DNA of 64,000 nucleotides from Acholoe squamosa. Taxonomy: Eukaryota; Annelida; Polychaeta; Phyllodocida; Polynoidae. The translations under genes were made by a program, and so were the position numbers. The DNA is taken from the NCBI GenBank assembly GCA_949317995.1, contig OX439044.1, forward strand, positions 53,524,166-53,588,165. Direction: 5' to 3'. The notes beneath the pieces are model-generated. The model made no database searches. It worked only from the letters and a program-made list of their open reading frames with translations, and had not been told where the DNA came from. Shown piece after piece: positions 39,406 to 51,941 of the stretch (position 1 is the stretch's first letter; the number at the start of each line of letters is the position of its first letter).

Positions 39406-39636
39406 CTATACATCCATTCCAATCATCTTGCATATTATAAAAGAAAAAGTCCTTGAAAGTTTGCCTGGGAATTGAATATTAAATATGGCAGTGGACACTA
39501 TGGCCATACCTAGCGCTTCAAGCAAGTCTGTGGTTCTGCCATCTGTGGCTCCTTCAATCACCAGATTTATTCCACCTTGTCCCAAATCAGCATATGATCT
39601 GCTGATTTTCATGATATGAAGTTCTACTTCATCTCC
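39406..39636 (-). CDS. Probable terminal exon of an unidentified minus-strand gene
   Basis: On the minus strand a strong acceptor (a long T-rich tract ending ctgcag, 39637-39642) is followed by 76 open codons, GDEVELHIMKISRSYADLGQ to ICKMIGMDV, and a TAG. The protein looks globular, with a hydrophobic stretch (LGMAIVSTAIFNIQFP). The tail pattern FNIxxPxxLxxTFxFIxKxxG reminds me of the C-termini of multi-copy hypothetical invertebrate proteins, some probably transposon-derived; this is from memory. No upstream exon was recognised, and a large inverted repeat begins about 230 bases upstream. It may be a host exon or a remnant. Confidence 0.45.
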   Translation of the reverse strand, partial: GDEVELHIMKISRSYADLGQGGINLVIEGATDGRTTDLLEALGMAIVSTAIFNIQFPGKLSRTFSFIICKMIGMDV

Positions 39637-39866
39637 CTGCAGAAACAAACAAAACAATAAGCAAAATAAAGGTTGATTTTTCATAAAAAGCATTTATTTT
39701 CGATAATTAAGGGAATAGGTAAGCACTGGGTATAAGTATTATTTCCCTCTTAAGAATCCTGCTGCAGATAGAACTGGCTGCTATTGTTTTGCTGTCTTGT
39801 TCCATTTGTCATACAAATCATTTAGTAGAGCAGCAAGTCCTTCAAAAGAGCCATATTTTAGGAGTT

Positions 39867-40550
39867 TAATTCTTAAGATTACTGATAGCTATAAGTTGTT
39901 TTTTTATGTTGTCCAATGTCTGCGGGTATGGAAAAGTGATGTTTGACCAATGAAAGCTCGTGCAGTCACTGAGAAATCTGCAATTCTATACAACCATCTC
40001 TTGAAATTTTAGCCTTGTTTTTAAGAGCTAAAATACATATTGATCACCCTGTTCTGGCACTAATATTCATCTTACAACAATTTCAAAGGTACCTACCCCC
40101 CCCTAAATTGGACCTAATGATCGCATTGGAGCCAACCATTTGTTGCTAGGACAAGCGGTTACCTAGCAACAGCTGATTTTAGCTAGCAACGGACCCTTTC
40201 CGAGACAAAGAAAGACCATTCCTAGGAATGACTTACAGAATGGAGATCATGGATACTGTTTCTCATTTTGCTATTCAGAAGCTCCATGCAATTGAAAAAA
40301 AAAATGCAATATTGTACCAAAATACAGTGTGCTGATCAGAAAATATAGAAAAAAAAGATAGACTTATAGCAAGTATGATGAAAACATGCAACTTCAGCAT
40401 TATCCTCTATTGGCAAAATATTCTTTACTAGACAATTGTAGTGTGTCTTATATCTTGAAAATGATGAAATGAGAATACATCTGAGGTTTTACTCTACTTG
40501 TGGGGCAGTGATTCCTTAGCAACAAATTTACATAGCAACTTATACAAAGG
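39867..40550 (+). repeat. Left arm of a large inverted repeat
   Basis: Roughly 680 bases that recur, diverged and inverted, at 44018-44683. Shared landmarks are aagattactgatagctataa, gtgatgtttgaccaatgaaa, gttacctagcaacagctga, ttcctaggaatgacttacag and attgtagtgtgtcttatatc. Outer edge near a TTAA. Confidence 0.85.
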
Positions 40551-40707
40551 AGCTTGTTCATAGATAAATATGTATTATTGTGAAGAAAGTTAACCATCAT
40601 TGGACTCAATTTATTCAGAACTGAGTAGATCTTGTTAGAAATATCCCTAATGTAATAGGAAATGTGTCAGATAGTTGTTCAATACTCAAAGAGTTGGCAC
40701 TTACTTA

Positions 40708-40768
40708 AACCTTGCTAGCTTTTGTTTAGCAAGTGGTGAAACCTTGCTAGCTTTTGTTTAGCAAGTGG
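40708..40768 (+). repeat. Tandem duplication, about 30 bases twice
   Basis: The unit accttgctagcttttgttta then gcaagtgg occurs twice in a row. Confidence 0.85.
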
Positions 40769-40909
40769 CTCACCAACAGACAACTGCTCTACTCAGATAT
40801 AAAAACATGATTATGGAACCCATCAATTTATAAAGAAAATAAATCTTAAATTGTGCTGCCAAAGCCTTATTGCTAGACCTGTTTACATCTTAGCAATTAA
40901 ATATTTGCT

Positions 40910-41212
40910 AAGGGGCCATTCAAAAATTACGTAACACAGTAAGGGAGGGGATCATGAAGTTTGTTACACTTTGTTACAGAGAGAGGGGGGGTCTGCCCAA
41001 GTGTTACATGATAAAAATGAGGAATACATCACATGGCTAAATTTGACAATTTACAAGCATTTTAATGTGATTTTAGAGATCATCCTATAATTCTTGTTAA
41101 ATTGAGAAGGATCAAATAAATTTAAGAATATTGATTAGAAGGCCCATATTGTTACAATATGGGGGGTCAAAAAGTGGTCAAAATTGTGTTACATAATATT
41201 TGAAAGGCCTTT
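40910..41212. mobile_element. MITE, GGGGCCATTCAAAAATTACG type
   Basis: Left aggggccattcaaaaattac then gtaacac; the right, read inversely, gives aaaggcctttcaaatattat then gtaacac. 303 bases. This end sequence is familiar from MITEs in many animals, from memory. Confidence 0.85.
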
Positions 41213-41598
41213 AAGCAGCATTACTCTAAATTATGTTATTTATAATATTATATAGATTTTGATCAGAATTAGATATAATGTGTGATGATTATTCTGTCAC
41301 AAACCTTCTCTAGATGTTCCACTAAGGAAATCTAGCTTAATCTAGCAGCATCAGATAACTGTGATTGCATGGATCTTGCAATTGATATCATCATTCTGTC
41401 AATGGTGAATAAGATCATTTCTGTTGGCAGAAGTGGACCTTTCCAGAGCCTTACTGGTAGGACTCAGCTATAAGTACAAGCCATATGATCCAACAAACAG
41501 AAAGTGCCTAGCAAACTAACCAAAAGACCCTACCTGTGACCATTCTCCTTGCTGGAAGGTCATGTTACAAGACATTAGCTAGGACTTTAGATATGTTT

Positions 41599-41936
41599 TT
41601 AACTCTTTCCAGCCAGCTCTATCATTGTTAAAAGTCCCTAAAATACAGCAGATTGAGGTCCCGGGCAAATTTATATTGATACATGGTGTAAGGGTGACCT
41701 CAGGAATAGAACCAATGTTTGTGAAATGTATACAAAAATGACTGATTAGTAATCTGTATGTAGTTTCCTTTCATATGATACCATGATACCTGGCATTACT
41801 TATTGAAAATAATTATTGATGGGGCCCAGAATAATGTTATTAGATACTTTAAATGCTCTCCTCATAGTGCATTAATGTACAAGCCATATTTGACCTGGTA
41901 GTGCATTAATGCACTAGCCGGCTGGAAAAAGTTAAA
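41599..41936. mobile_element. TTAA-flanked MITE
   Basis: TTAA then CTCTTTCCAGCCAGCT on the left, and the inverse AGCCGGCTGGAAAAAG then TTAA on the right. TTAA duplications are typical of piggyBac and Kolobok elements. Also contains repeated tagtgcattaatg words near the right end. Confidence 0.82.
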
Positions 41937-44017
41937 AAGACATAGACCATCTGTCTGTCACCAGTGATCATCATCTACATGATGGAAACATCCATATAAC
42001 AATTAACATTCTATCCAGATATGTTCAAAGTGAAGTGATGGAACTACTATAGCCTACATATTTTAGGGCATTGCCACATGTACATTCATAATATGCTTTA
42101 GCATTTGAATATTCATTTTTACACTCCACCTTCTCAATTGGTACTAAGGGTTGGCATGATACATTGATGCAGCATTTGCTAAAGGACTGACCAGCATTTC
42201 ATTGGAGAAGAATGACATATGAAGGCATTGAATGACCATAAGGAGGTAATTTCATCACCCTCTACACACACCCAAAGTCACAGACCAATACTGTAAGCAT
42301 TGGCCTAAGGTAATTGACTTGAGGCTAAGGCTACGAGGCACAGGGGCATCCTACATTGTATATGACAAGACAAGGGTTGGATTCATGTAGAAGCCATGCC
42401 ATTTACACATGATTCTATGGTAGTATTAGGTACATAAGAAGTTCCTTCTTGTTACAGTTCCTATAATTCTAATCCTTGGTCGTTAATATATTCTAATAAT
42501 GTTGCTAAATATCACTCAAAAGGATTAATTGATAGGTAGATACATACTGGAAGCAAGGTATTTACCAAGCCTCGGATTACCCAAGATATTCTTTGTATGC
42601 TTTAGAATGAGAGAATTCAAGATGGTGTTCTGTATGATGGCATGTCACATCACACAGGGGCAATATTTAATTTTAGCCTTACCATTTTGGTGGGAGAGCT
42701 TTGATCATTATCAGTAGGTAATTTGAATCAGTCTGTATATTTGATATGACTTTGTATACACAGGTATATGCCTTGTGGTTGATATTAGGATATCATCTGT
42801 GTTCTGAGACTCACATGAGATGTACATAAATCACAGACTGACCTGTCACCTCAACCTGATACATAAACTGCTTTCAATGATACTTTGCTGATGTTATCTT
42901 TAGCCAAAGTAGTGACAGTTGATTTTGTATTTAAGTCTGCAGAACCTGTATGAAGCCCCTGTATAAGGTGTGGCTTATAGGTCATTTCAGGCTCTGGCTG
43001 CAGCTCAAATTATATTACTCAAAGTACCATACTATAGAATAGTAGTAATCTGAATATTTGTAGGCTGCTAGGTATGGTTTATATTATTTTCCAAAATAGA
43101 AAAAGGAAATGAGTTGCTGGGTGATTTCTTTTTTTTTCTATGGGGTCATTTTATGATAGGATCATATATTTCAAGCAAATATAGCTGACTAATATTTGAA
43201 TCTCATCTCATTGGATCTACATATACACATGTGCATGAACTTGGCTATCACATGGTCCTTGGAATGTGGTTGGTTTACAAACAATACACTCATGATGTCT
43301 CTTGCCCAGCAATAGACATATTTAGTAAAAAAAAAAAAAAACCTGTGATCACTAGAATACCTGGCGGATATCTTTTCATATCTGGAGCATCTGTGTGTCA
43401 GTTGGTAGGTTACTTGCTATGCAAAAGCTAGTACTTTCTAAACAATAACCAACTGCACGATTGTTAAATATAATTATTTCCTATTTTGGGGGATATTTTG
43501 AGGTATAATTGTTTTCAAATACATTGAGTCCATGGATTCTTAGTTCTCATCAAATCCAAATGTCTTTTTATGAATATACTTCTCAATTTTCTTAGGTTTG
43601 AAAAAGTGTTTATTTGAACTTCTCACAAAATTAAATGTGGATAATCGAAGTCCAGCTTGCAGCATAAATCTCAATATTACAATTAGTTCCAATTTTAACT
43701 ATATAAACCATCACATCAGCTGTTACTTGATATTCATTACATCAAACAATAGAATTTTATATACGCACATGAGACACAGGGGCATTGACACAAGGGCATT
43801 GACATACAGACATAGAAGACAGCCCAAGAAAGAGAAAATAAGATATAACAATTTAACACCATCGACCCCTGTTCCCAATAAATTATTCATTAAAGACCAC
43901 GAAGCTTAAGCTCAAGAGAACTTATAATCCAAGAACAATATATTCATTCATCCGGTAACTTGTAGCTAGTTCATATGGACGTGCAATATGCAATGTGCAT
44001 TATGCATTACGCATCAT

Positions 44018-44683
44018 GTCAATATAGGTTGCTAAGTAAATTTGTTGTTGCTAGTCAATTGGCTACTCTAGGAGTAAAGTGAAAGCCTCAGAGGTTTTTG
44101 AGGATATAAGACACACTACAATTATCCAGTATATAATATTTTTCCAATAGAAGATAATGCTGAAGTTGCAAGTTTTCATCATACTTGCTATATCATTTTT
44201 TTTCTACATTCCCTGATTAGCACACTGTGTTTTGGTATAATATTGCTACAATGGCATGGACCTTCTCAATACCAAAATGAGAAGCAATAGCCATGATCTC
44301 CATTCTGTAAGTCATTCCTAGGAAAAGTCTTTCTTTGTCTCGGAAAGGGTCCGTTGCTAGCTAAAATCAGCTGTTGCTAGGTAACCATCTGTCCTAGCAA
44401 CAAATGGTTAGCTGCAATGTGATCATTGGGTCCAATTTAGGGGGGGGGGTAGCTACCATTGGAATCGTTGTAAGATGAATATTAATGCCAGAAAAGGTAG
44501 ACCAATGTGTATTTTAGCTCTCAAAAAATGAGGCTAAAATTTCAAAAGATGGTTGTAAAGAATTGCAGATTTCTCAGTGACTGCACGAGCTTTCATTGGT
44601 CAAACATCACTTTTCCATACCCAGAGACATTGGACAACATAAAAAAACAACTTATAGCTATCAGTAATCTTACAAATTAAATG
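44018..44683 (-). repeat. Right arm of a large inverted repeat
   Basis: Inverted partner of 39867-40550, also with TTAA near its outer edge. Arms plus the 3.5 kb interior span about 4.8 kb. The interior holds MITEs but no recognisable transposase. Confidence 0.85.
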
Positions 44684-44745
44684 ACCCCAGAGGGCCCCCT
44701 GTGCTGCTCCTCTAATTATAATATATCTATGCATATATCTATATC

Positions 44746-44748
<3 letters not shown>

Positions 44749-44811
<63 letters not shown>
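44749..44811. repeat. (TA)n then (GT)n microsatellite
   Basis: About 42 bases of TA followed by about 20 bases of GT. Confidence 0.95.
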
Positions 44812-44874
44812 ACACGATCTGCGAAAAGGGCCCTTAGTGCAGGGGGGTATAAGGGCCCCTTTCCCAGTACATAT

Positions 44875-44877
<3 letters not shown>
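44810..44877. mobile_element. Small palindromic MITE flanked by TA tracts, copy 1
   Basis: The unit gtgacacgatctgcgaaaag then ggcccttag...aagggcccctttcccagtac...tatcaca is an imperfect inverted repeat. TA tracts lie on both sides. A second copy is at 46755-46829. Confidence 0.65.

Positions 44878-44919
<42 letters not shown>
44878..44919. repeat. (TA)n microsatellite
   Basis: About 21 TA units directly right of the small palindromic element. Confidence 0.95.
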
Positions 44920-44921
<2 letters not shown>

Positions 44922-46377
44922 CTATAGCTTTTAATGCACAATACTTACACTATTCAGGTGCAACAGATTTTCTGTGTCCTCTCCTAGCAGGCATAGGAGA
45001 CCCAGAATGGAAACATAACCAAGTAGGGCTGTATACAGACAATAAGCATATATAATCAGCTAATATGTGTATACTGTGACATTCAACCACAAATCATAAC
45101 ACCTTGTGACACGAAAGAAACTCCCTCAACAGGGGAATAATAAACATAGTAAAAAATATGTTTTTAAATCTGCTAAAATGTTGAGCAGAATGCTAAATTT
45201 TTATTGCAAATTGAAGTATTGGTTCATGGTTGAAAGTTTGTACCTAGCTTGGTATCCTCATCTTCTTTGTGGTCTGCATTTTCTTGCAAGGATACTCATC
45301 CTAATATCACTTCCAAGTGTCTGAAGCCCCAACTGGAGGCAGTCATAGAGCCTTGTCTTCTTCATCTTTCCAGGCTAGAGCCGATTGAATTCTGTGAAAA
45401 GCTATACAAAAATCTGTTACTAAAGGACCTGGATCTTATCAAAGCCTTATCTCCCTAACTTCTTTCTATAACACATGTCCACTATGATTACAATGCCTTT
45501 GCCATATGTATGAAAGAACACACGGAATTCTGTATAGTGTAGGAATGTCCATAATATGCAATTCATTTCTGGGTGTTTTTCAACACAGGTTCTAATGGCC
45601 TTGATGTTGGCCATTTAGTAGCAAAACAATGATTCAAATAGTGCAATTTGATAAAAAAAAATATCAACACTTGTTTACTAAATTTCCCAGATTAGAAATT
45701 TGGCCAATTTAAGGTGTCTTTTAATGTTGTCGAATATATCCACTTGGTGTTTTGCAAAATTATTTTTACAACAACTTTTGATTCAAATGTTTACATCATT
45801 TCTTTGTTTGAATTGGACCATCCAGTGATAAAAGAGCTGTGTTGAATCTTTAAGATATATATTGATGTTAGAGACAATATTTCCACTGGGTAACAAAAGG
45901 TATATCCACTGAAATAATGCCCATAAATTTCTTAATGACTTTTTCAATCTGTACACTTGCCTGTTGATCTGTTAGAAATTGATATTTTTCTAGCACTTCT
46001 GAAAACGTATGTACCATTTACAAGAATGTCCTGATGTCAGTTGAAAAATGTTACATTTATCCATACTTTTGGTTTTCGGCCCTCACCTACCCCCTGCACA
46101 GTGACACACACAGTGTGGCACTCTGCCTGTGGGATAGACTGACTTGTAGAACACCACCCCCCAGGCAGGGGTGTGAGCTGGGTGCTTTGACAAGAGTGCA
46201 CTGACCTGGAGCCCTATATAAAGGCCAGTGCCCTTTGCTTATCCTCAACGGTAGAGAGTGTAGGGCGATTACCCCCTAATAGAAATAATTATCCACAAAT
46301 CATTAAAACCCCTTAATAGAAAGGTTAATATGTCTGTTGAACAATGCTGCAAAGCCCATGTTGATGTCTCTTATGGT

Positions 46378-46448
46378 TATTGAGATATTAAAAGAAATGT
46401 GAGGCAAAGTCAGTTGAGATATTAAAAGAAATGTGAGGCAAAGTCAGG
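46378..46448 (+). repeat. Tandem duplication, about 36 bases twice
   Basis: The unit ttgagatattaaaagaaatg then tgaggcaaagtcag occurs twice without a gap. Confidence 0.9.
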
Positions 46449-46754
46449 CTTTTTTATTTTTTTTAAATTCCCCATACAAACTGTAGGCAGAAAGTGGTCA
46501 TGGTCTGTGTACACACTACCACTCCACCAACCACACCATACAGGGCTATACACAGGGCCCAGCAGTGCAGGTGAACATCCTAGATGATGTACTTTAATTG
46601 TTCATTACACATTTAATATTGATTATTTCTTTGAAATTCCTGAAGTGGACTAAGACTAATGCATTACCCAATGAGCACTACTGGTCTACTTTGTCATTCC
46701 TATATACATGTTTATAGTCGATGCTAGCCCCCCAATGGATTGATATCAACGGTA

Positions 46755-46829
46755 TATGTGACGCAATCTGCAAAAAGAGCCCTTAGTTTAAGGTGCATTT
46801 AAGGTCCCTATTTCCAGTATATGTCACAA
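46755..46829. mobile_element. Small palindromic MITE, copy 2
   Basis: Runs atgtgacgcaatctgcaaaa to tccagtatatgtcaca; similar to copy 1 at 44810 with about the same length. Confidence 0.65.
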
Positions 46830-47496
46830 TTATGATGCAGTACATTTACAGCTTCCATGACAATTGTTATCCTTTTCTGTAATAAATATTTATCAAACAT
46901 TTCCTTTATGAAATTAGGTAAAAAGGTTGCCTCTTTATATAAAATCAGTTTCAGTAAGCCAACCTACAGTTGTGTATAATTTGAGTTACAGTAACCAATT
47001 GATTACCAATTCCCTTTCCTGTAACCACCACCCAAATGTCCCATAACATTCCACAGATGTCCCACACCATCAGGAGAATTTGAAAGTAAACCTACAGTAA
47101 TAACAATGGGATAGGCACCCAGGCTGAGTATAAGATAGGTAATTGGTCTTGCAAGTGAACTCAAATACCACATAGGGATTTCACAAATGTTATGCTAGAG
47201 TATGTCAAAAGCAGTCTACTGGTGGATAAGATTGCACATAGAGTGTTATCTGTTGTGTTCTATCTTGCAAAATTATTGTATTCTTTGCATGAAAATGTGT
47301 ATACTTTTTTTAATGTGTGGTAACATTGTACGCCTACTGTGTTCTGACTAATAAAGTACCATTTGAGCATAATAAATGAAGGATTCCTAGTGTAGATGAC
47401 TACTTCAATTTTTTTTTTTGTGCTCACGTTATCACAATAGCATGGTTAAGGTAATATCTCTTAATAGAGAATAATGATATCCGGTTCAGTCCATAA

Positions 47497-47869
47497 GGCC
47501 TAAAACAAAAAGGGTTGTTTCCAGTTACCCGACCGACCCTAGCAAAACAGGGCCGATCCTGTAATAGTTTTTTTTTTCATTTTGTGAATTTTTGCCATGA
47601 TTTTCATATTTTTTCATCAATTTTTTGTGGAGCTTATCTAGGCCCTCATCTATTGGTATACAGTTCATAACAGTCATTCATATCTTTTAAATGTGTTTCA
47701 CATTTCTTGTGTTTTTCATTATTCTACTGTAAAAATCATAAAATCCAACATGTCTGCCGATACATTTCTGTACAATATAAAATGAAAATAAATAAATAAA
47801 AAATCTGACCTAACGACCCTAGATATTTGAGGCATTTAACTGGAAACACAACTTTTTTTATTTTGGCCT
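47497..47869. mobile_element. MITE with about 35-bp TIRs (AGGCCTAAAAC)
   Basis: Left aggcctaaaacaaaaagggt then tgtttccagttac; the right, read inversely, gives taggccaaaataaaaaaagt then tgtgtttccagtta. 373 bases, AT-rich centre. Confidence 0.8.
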
Positions 47870-50739
47870 AACCTTGGAAAAATGACTTTATTCTTTCATA
47901 GGTATTAACGTATCTCTATACTTAACCGCTGATGTAGGAGTGGATCATGTCCGTTGGTCGTCATGATGCCCCAATGAAGTGCCAAACTACAGGCTTCTAT
48001 CTACAAATTTACAGGGGAGAGTCTGAAATCTACGATTTCAGACAGAGTGTAAAACCAAGGTCAAAGTTATTCACTTTCCATTGCCAGGAAAACAATCGGG
48101 GTAAGACCATTTTGCTATTGGTGTAAGTTAGGTCCCTGGAGAGGACCAAGCATTCAGACATACAGGGTAACATGGTGTCTTTAGACTTACCTATTGCCAG
48201 GGTAACCACAGGGGTTACAACATTTTGAAAATGGGAACCTTATAACCTTATGCCCCTGAATGGGGTTCAGCAGGCATGTATTCAGATCAAGGCTAACCAC
48301 TATATTAGTACAACAGGAGAGAACATTATGAGAACTGTACCAAGTTTTTTTTTTGTTGAATTCTTGAGTTTGAAACTACCTTGACATTGGTAAAAGTGAA
48401 ATTAAAAAGAAATGCATTTATTTGGGTCAAAGAGATTCATCCTCACACAAGTTTATAGAGTTCTATCTGTAAGAAGATGGTAAAATACTAGATTTCTCAA
48501 GAGAACCAAATCTGACCTGACCTTTGACTTTTGACCTCGATTTTCATCATGTTTGGACACCTTGATCTTTGGTAAATGTTTGGAAAATGAAAGTATGTTG
48601 TATAAGGACTTAAATATCATGGAATAGGCATAAGCCAGAGTAGGCTCTCACAGAAGGCCTTCCCAAATTCAAAACTATCATTGAGAGTTTATTTGAAATG
48701 TTTCATAAATGTTAATTGATCAATCTGGAATACACATCCTATCATCTCATCTCATCATTTCTCACGTGCACACTGATAGGTTTTCGATACCATAAAACCG
48801 CATTAGATTTAACCCAATAAACACTTTTAAAAGGTCGTATCTCTTTTTGTATCCCTTCCACATCAGATACCTTTCTCCACATGAATTAGGTAGTGATTCG
48901 ATCTACTGTTCTAGTTGTGTTTCTTGTACACTTACCAGAAATTGTAGGTGTAAGTACCGCTATCTTGGCTCAGTTCCTGCTGTGGTATGTTAAGTGCATG
49001 ACGTCTTGATTCCCCATGCAAGTCATCCTATGGAGCCTCAGCCTGCAAGTAGGTCTCACCAATCGAACGGCTTTTTGGCATAACCTGGAAAGAAACCACT
49101 CTGGTTGACACATATAGCCATTTTATATGCCGTGTACCTCTATACGCCAGTATTTATGAGTGGGCGTGGCAAAGCGGGTAAGAAAGGCAGCAGTTAAAGA
49201 GACTAAGACGCTTTAGCTCATATCGTGATTATATGTTATGGGATATAAAAATCCCTTAGGCTATTCTATATTATGTTAGTATTGCCGATTACAGGATGAC
49301 CACCTTCACTTCCACAACCCAATCCTGCACTGCATTAGTTTTCCGCCTAACGGAAATGATAAATATATATCTAGTTGCAATTTTATTGCATACTATCATG
49401 TTTTTACTACTATCATTCATTTGAACACTGTGTGGTACAACAGCCACATTCTTATAAATACAAGGATATCATCTCCCCAGTCGAAAAAGAAAGTAAACAA
49501 TCAATCAATCTAGTGTAGGTGTTTTGAAGAGAAGATTTTGCGTTGACTGTACAATTTAGGGTCACCAGTTTACTGCTCCCCAGTGAAGCAGTTTTTACTT
49601 TCTCCATGTATATGAACTTATACTTCATGTCCAAACATACATTATAGTGTCACCTCACATTTTGGATACACCTTTTCTTCTTCAGGGAGTGGTCATGTTA
49701 GCACAAGCACAGGGAGGGTTGAGGATATGGACAAGTATAGGGTAAATTCATTTGATGGAACCTAATAAAATTCATTTGATGGAACCTAATAAAATGTCTT
49801 TTATGTACCGATTGCAGGGTTCAATCAATTTTTATATAAATTTTTTACAACTGCATCTAGGTATAATTTCTCAATTTAGTGCCAAGCCTCAACCAACCAA
49901 AAGACAATTCAGGAACCACGATTAGCCAAATTAAAAAGGAAGGACAAGGGGAAATGATCCCTTCGGGTAGGAGCAGAAAGATTCTCCAATGCGAAATTCC
50001 ACTAACTAATTCCACCAAGCACCCCCCCCCCACCCCCACAACTTGTTAAAAGCTGTTCACTCCCTAAAGGGTGGGAGAGTTTAGACACAAGTAGAGCGAA
50101 GCAGAAGATTTATGCATAGGTAAAGTGGGGCGTGTAGGCGAGGTAGGGGTACACTTGGATATATCGTTAAAAGAGAGAGGACTCTTAGTGCCAGGACTCG
50201 TCCAGACAAACCAGATTTATCCTTCCAATATCCACAAAGGTAGGTATTTATAAAATATTACTCTATTATAGATTATGATTCATGATTAAGTGCAGGGGCT
50301 GTGTCACCTTTTGGCCGGTATGAATTCAAGTTTGGTACAGTTATAGAATAGGAAGTGGGAGAGGTTTTCCGAACTGTGTCACAGGTATTCAAAATCTTCA
50401 CAGTTAGTATCAAACATATCTTCTTAGAGATTGTCCTCCGACCTGCGGGAGTTTAGACTGACATAGATCTAGGTGCAATATTCCTCTACTCCCCTTCTCA
50501 CAGAAATGTACAAAGCAATAAAATCACATAGAATTACTGAAGAGGGAAAAAAACCTGCTTTCAATTTTTCCTTTCCCTACTTAGGTGTGTCCTCTACGAC
50601 AGTTTTTTTACATAAAGAAGAGTTATATATTATAAATTTCCAGCCATAGGTGTGGCCAATGGTTCCCTGGTTTATGGCCCTGAAGACAAACAGCCCCCAG
50701 ACATTTAGCCCCACTTCAAATAGCCAAAAATAAAATAGC
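47870..50739. other. Non-coding, nothing recognised beyond a short tandem duplication
   Basis: No coding, RNA or TIR signal that I can support. Confidence 0.5.
49744..49793 (+). repeat. Tandem duplication, 25 bases twice
   Basis: aattcatttgatggaaccta then ataaa occurs twice in a row. Confidence 0.9.
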
Positions 50740-51055
50740 CGAAAAGCACTTGGCCGAAACGACACATGGCCGAAATGACACATGGCCGAAAAGACACATG
50801 GCCGAAATAGTGTCGTACCCTCTATACGACACCATACCACACTCATACCACACTCATACCACACCATACCACACCATACCACACAATACCACACCATACC
50901 ACACAATACCACACCATACTACACCGTACCACACTGTAACGTGGTGTGGTCATATTTTGATCTTATGGTAGAGTATTTATGAAAAATTTCGGCCAAGTTG
51001 AATTTCGGCTAAATTATATTTCGGCCATCCGTCTTTTCGGCCACTTATTTTTCGG
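50740..51055. repeat. Convergent GGCCGAAA arrays around a TACCACACCA minisatellite
   Basis: At 50740-50805 tggccgaaa recurs with short cacatggccgaaa units. At 50985-51055 the inverse ttcggcca recurs. Between them (about 50825-50940) a 10-base unit, taccacacca and variants, repeats about ten times. The whole behaves as an inverted repeat with a tandem core. Confidence 0.8.
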
Positions 51056-51474
51056 CCATATGACGTAGGGCTATAAGATTTAAGGCTATTTGTGTTATAG
51101 GCTATGTGCCTGGAAGTCGTGGCCAATAGCTTTTGTCCAAAGTCAGGGAGCGAATTATGCATGTGTGGCTTATACTTGCCGTTTTATCAATGATTGTACA
51201 GTATAGGATGGGTTACTCCATACATCTTTGAAATATTTTCTTCATCAAACCTCATTTTTGGGTACTTTTATTCAATTTCTGATAATCAAAATCACAAAAT
51301 TCAAATTCAGCAGGTTTTTCTGGTCATGATGCTTCCTTCTTCCCCTTTAGTATCACCCTGATAAAGGAATACCACAGCTCCATAAACCACCTAATCCTCT
51401 ATAGAAATCAACAATGAAGACACAGGGGCACCTAGTTTCATGGGGGTGGGGGGGTGGCCTTTTACACTCTACCC

Positions 51475-51820
51475 CAGAGGCGTAGGAAGCAAATCTTCAC
51501 TGGGGGGGCCCGGCGAGGGCACCATCGCGACCACCTTTAATTGTCGGCTGATGCGTGATGGCGTCTATATATGCGCACTTAGAATTCATATAGAAAAGTG
51601 ATTTTTGGTAAATTTTGGATCTGACTTTAGGCTCAGACCCCCATTCTCCCTATGACATCACCATAATAATCTAATTTGAGATGTAAAGTTTTAGCTTCTT
51701 TTCCATTGTGTTTATGAGTTCTTAGAAAATATTGGGGGGGCCCAGACATACTCAGGCCCCACCTCCTTCATGATTGGGGGGGCCCAGGCCCCCCTGGCCC
51801 CCCCTTTTCCTACGCCCCTG
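51475..51820 (-). mobile_element. GC-rich TIR element, family A copy 3
   Basis: 346 bases in the opposite orientation, from CAGAGGCGTAGGAAGC to TTCCTACGCCCCTG, flanked by the perfect 5-bp repeat taccc (51470-51474 and 51821-51825). Aligns over most of its length with copy 2. Confidence 0.87.
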
Positions 51821-51941
51821 TACCCATAGACTATGCTCTCAGTGACTCCTCCTATAGTATCTAAACTTCTTGGTTTTATGGTAAGTGCAGGGAGAGAGAA
51901 GCTACGAAATTAATGTCTAGGACTTTTTTTCCCTTCTTCTA

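Larger units (their letters stand above)
44920..47496. other. Non-coding with short repeats
   Basis: Frames at 45.1-45.5 kb have no recognisable domain. A TATA-like string (ccctatataaaggcc, about 46212) has no gene behind it. Confidence 0.45.

Noticed and set aside
45106-45458. Overlapping plus-strand frames of about 70 codons
   Set aside because: No recognisable family and no splice context; probably chance frames.
46205-46230. TATA-box-like string ccctatataaaggcc
   Set aside because: Looks like a core promoter, but no gene, initiator context or exon follows within several kb.
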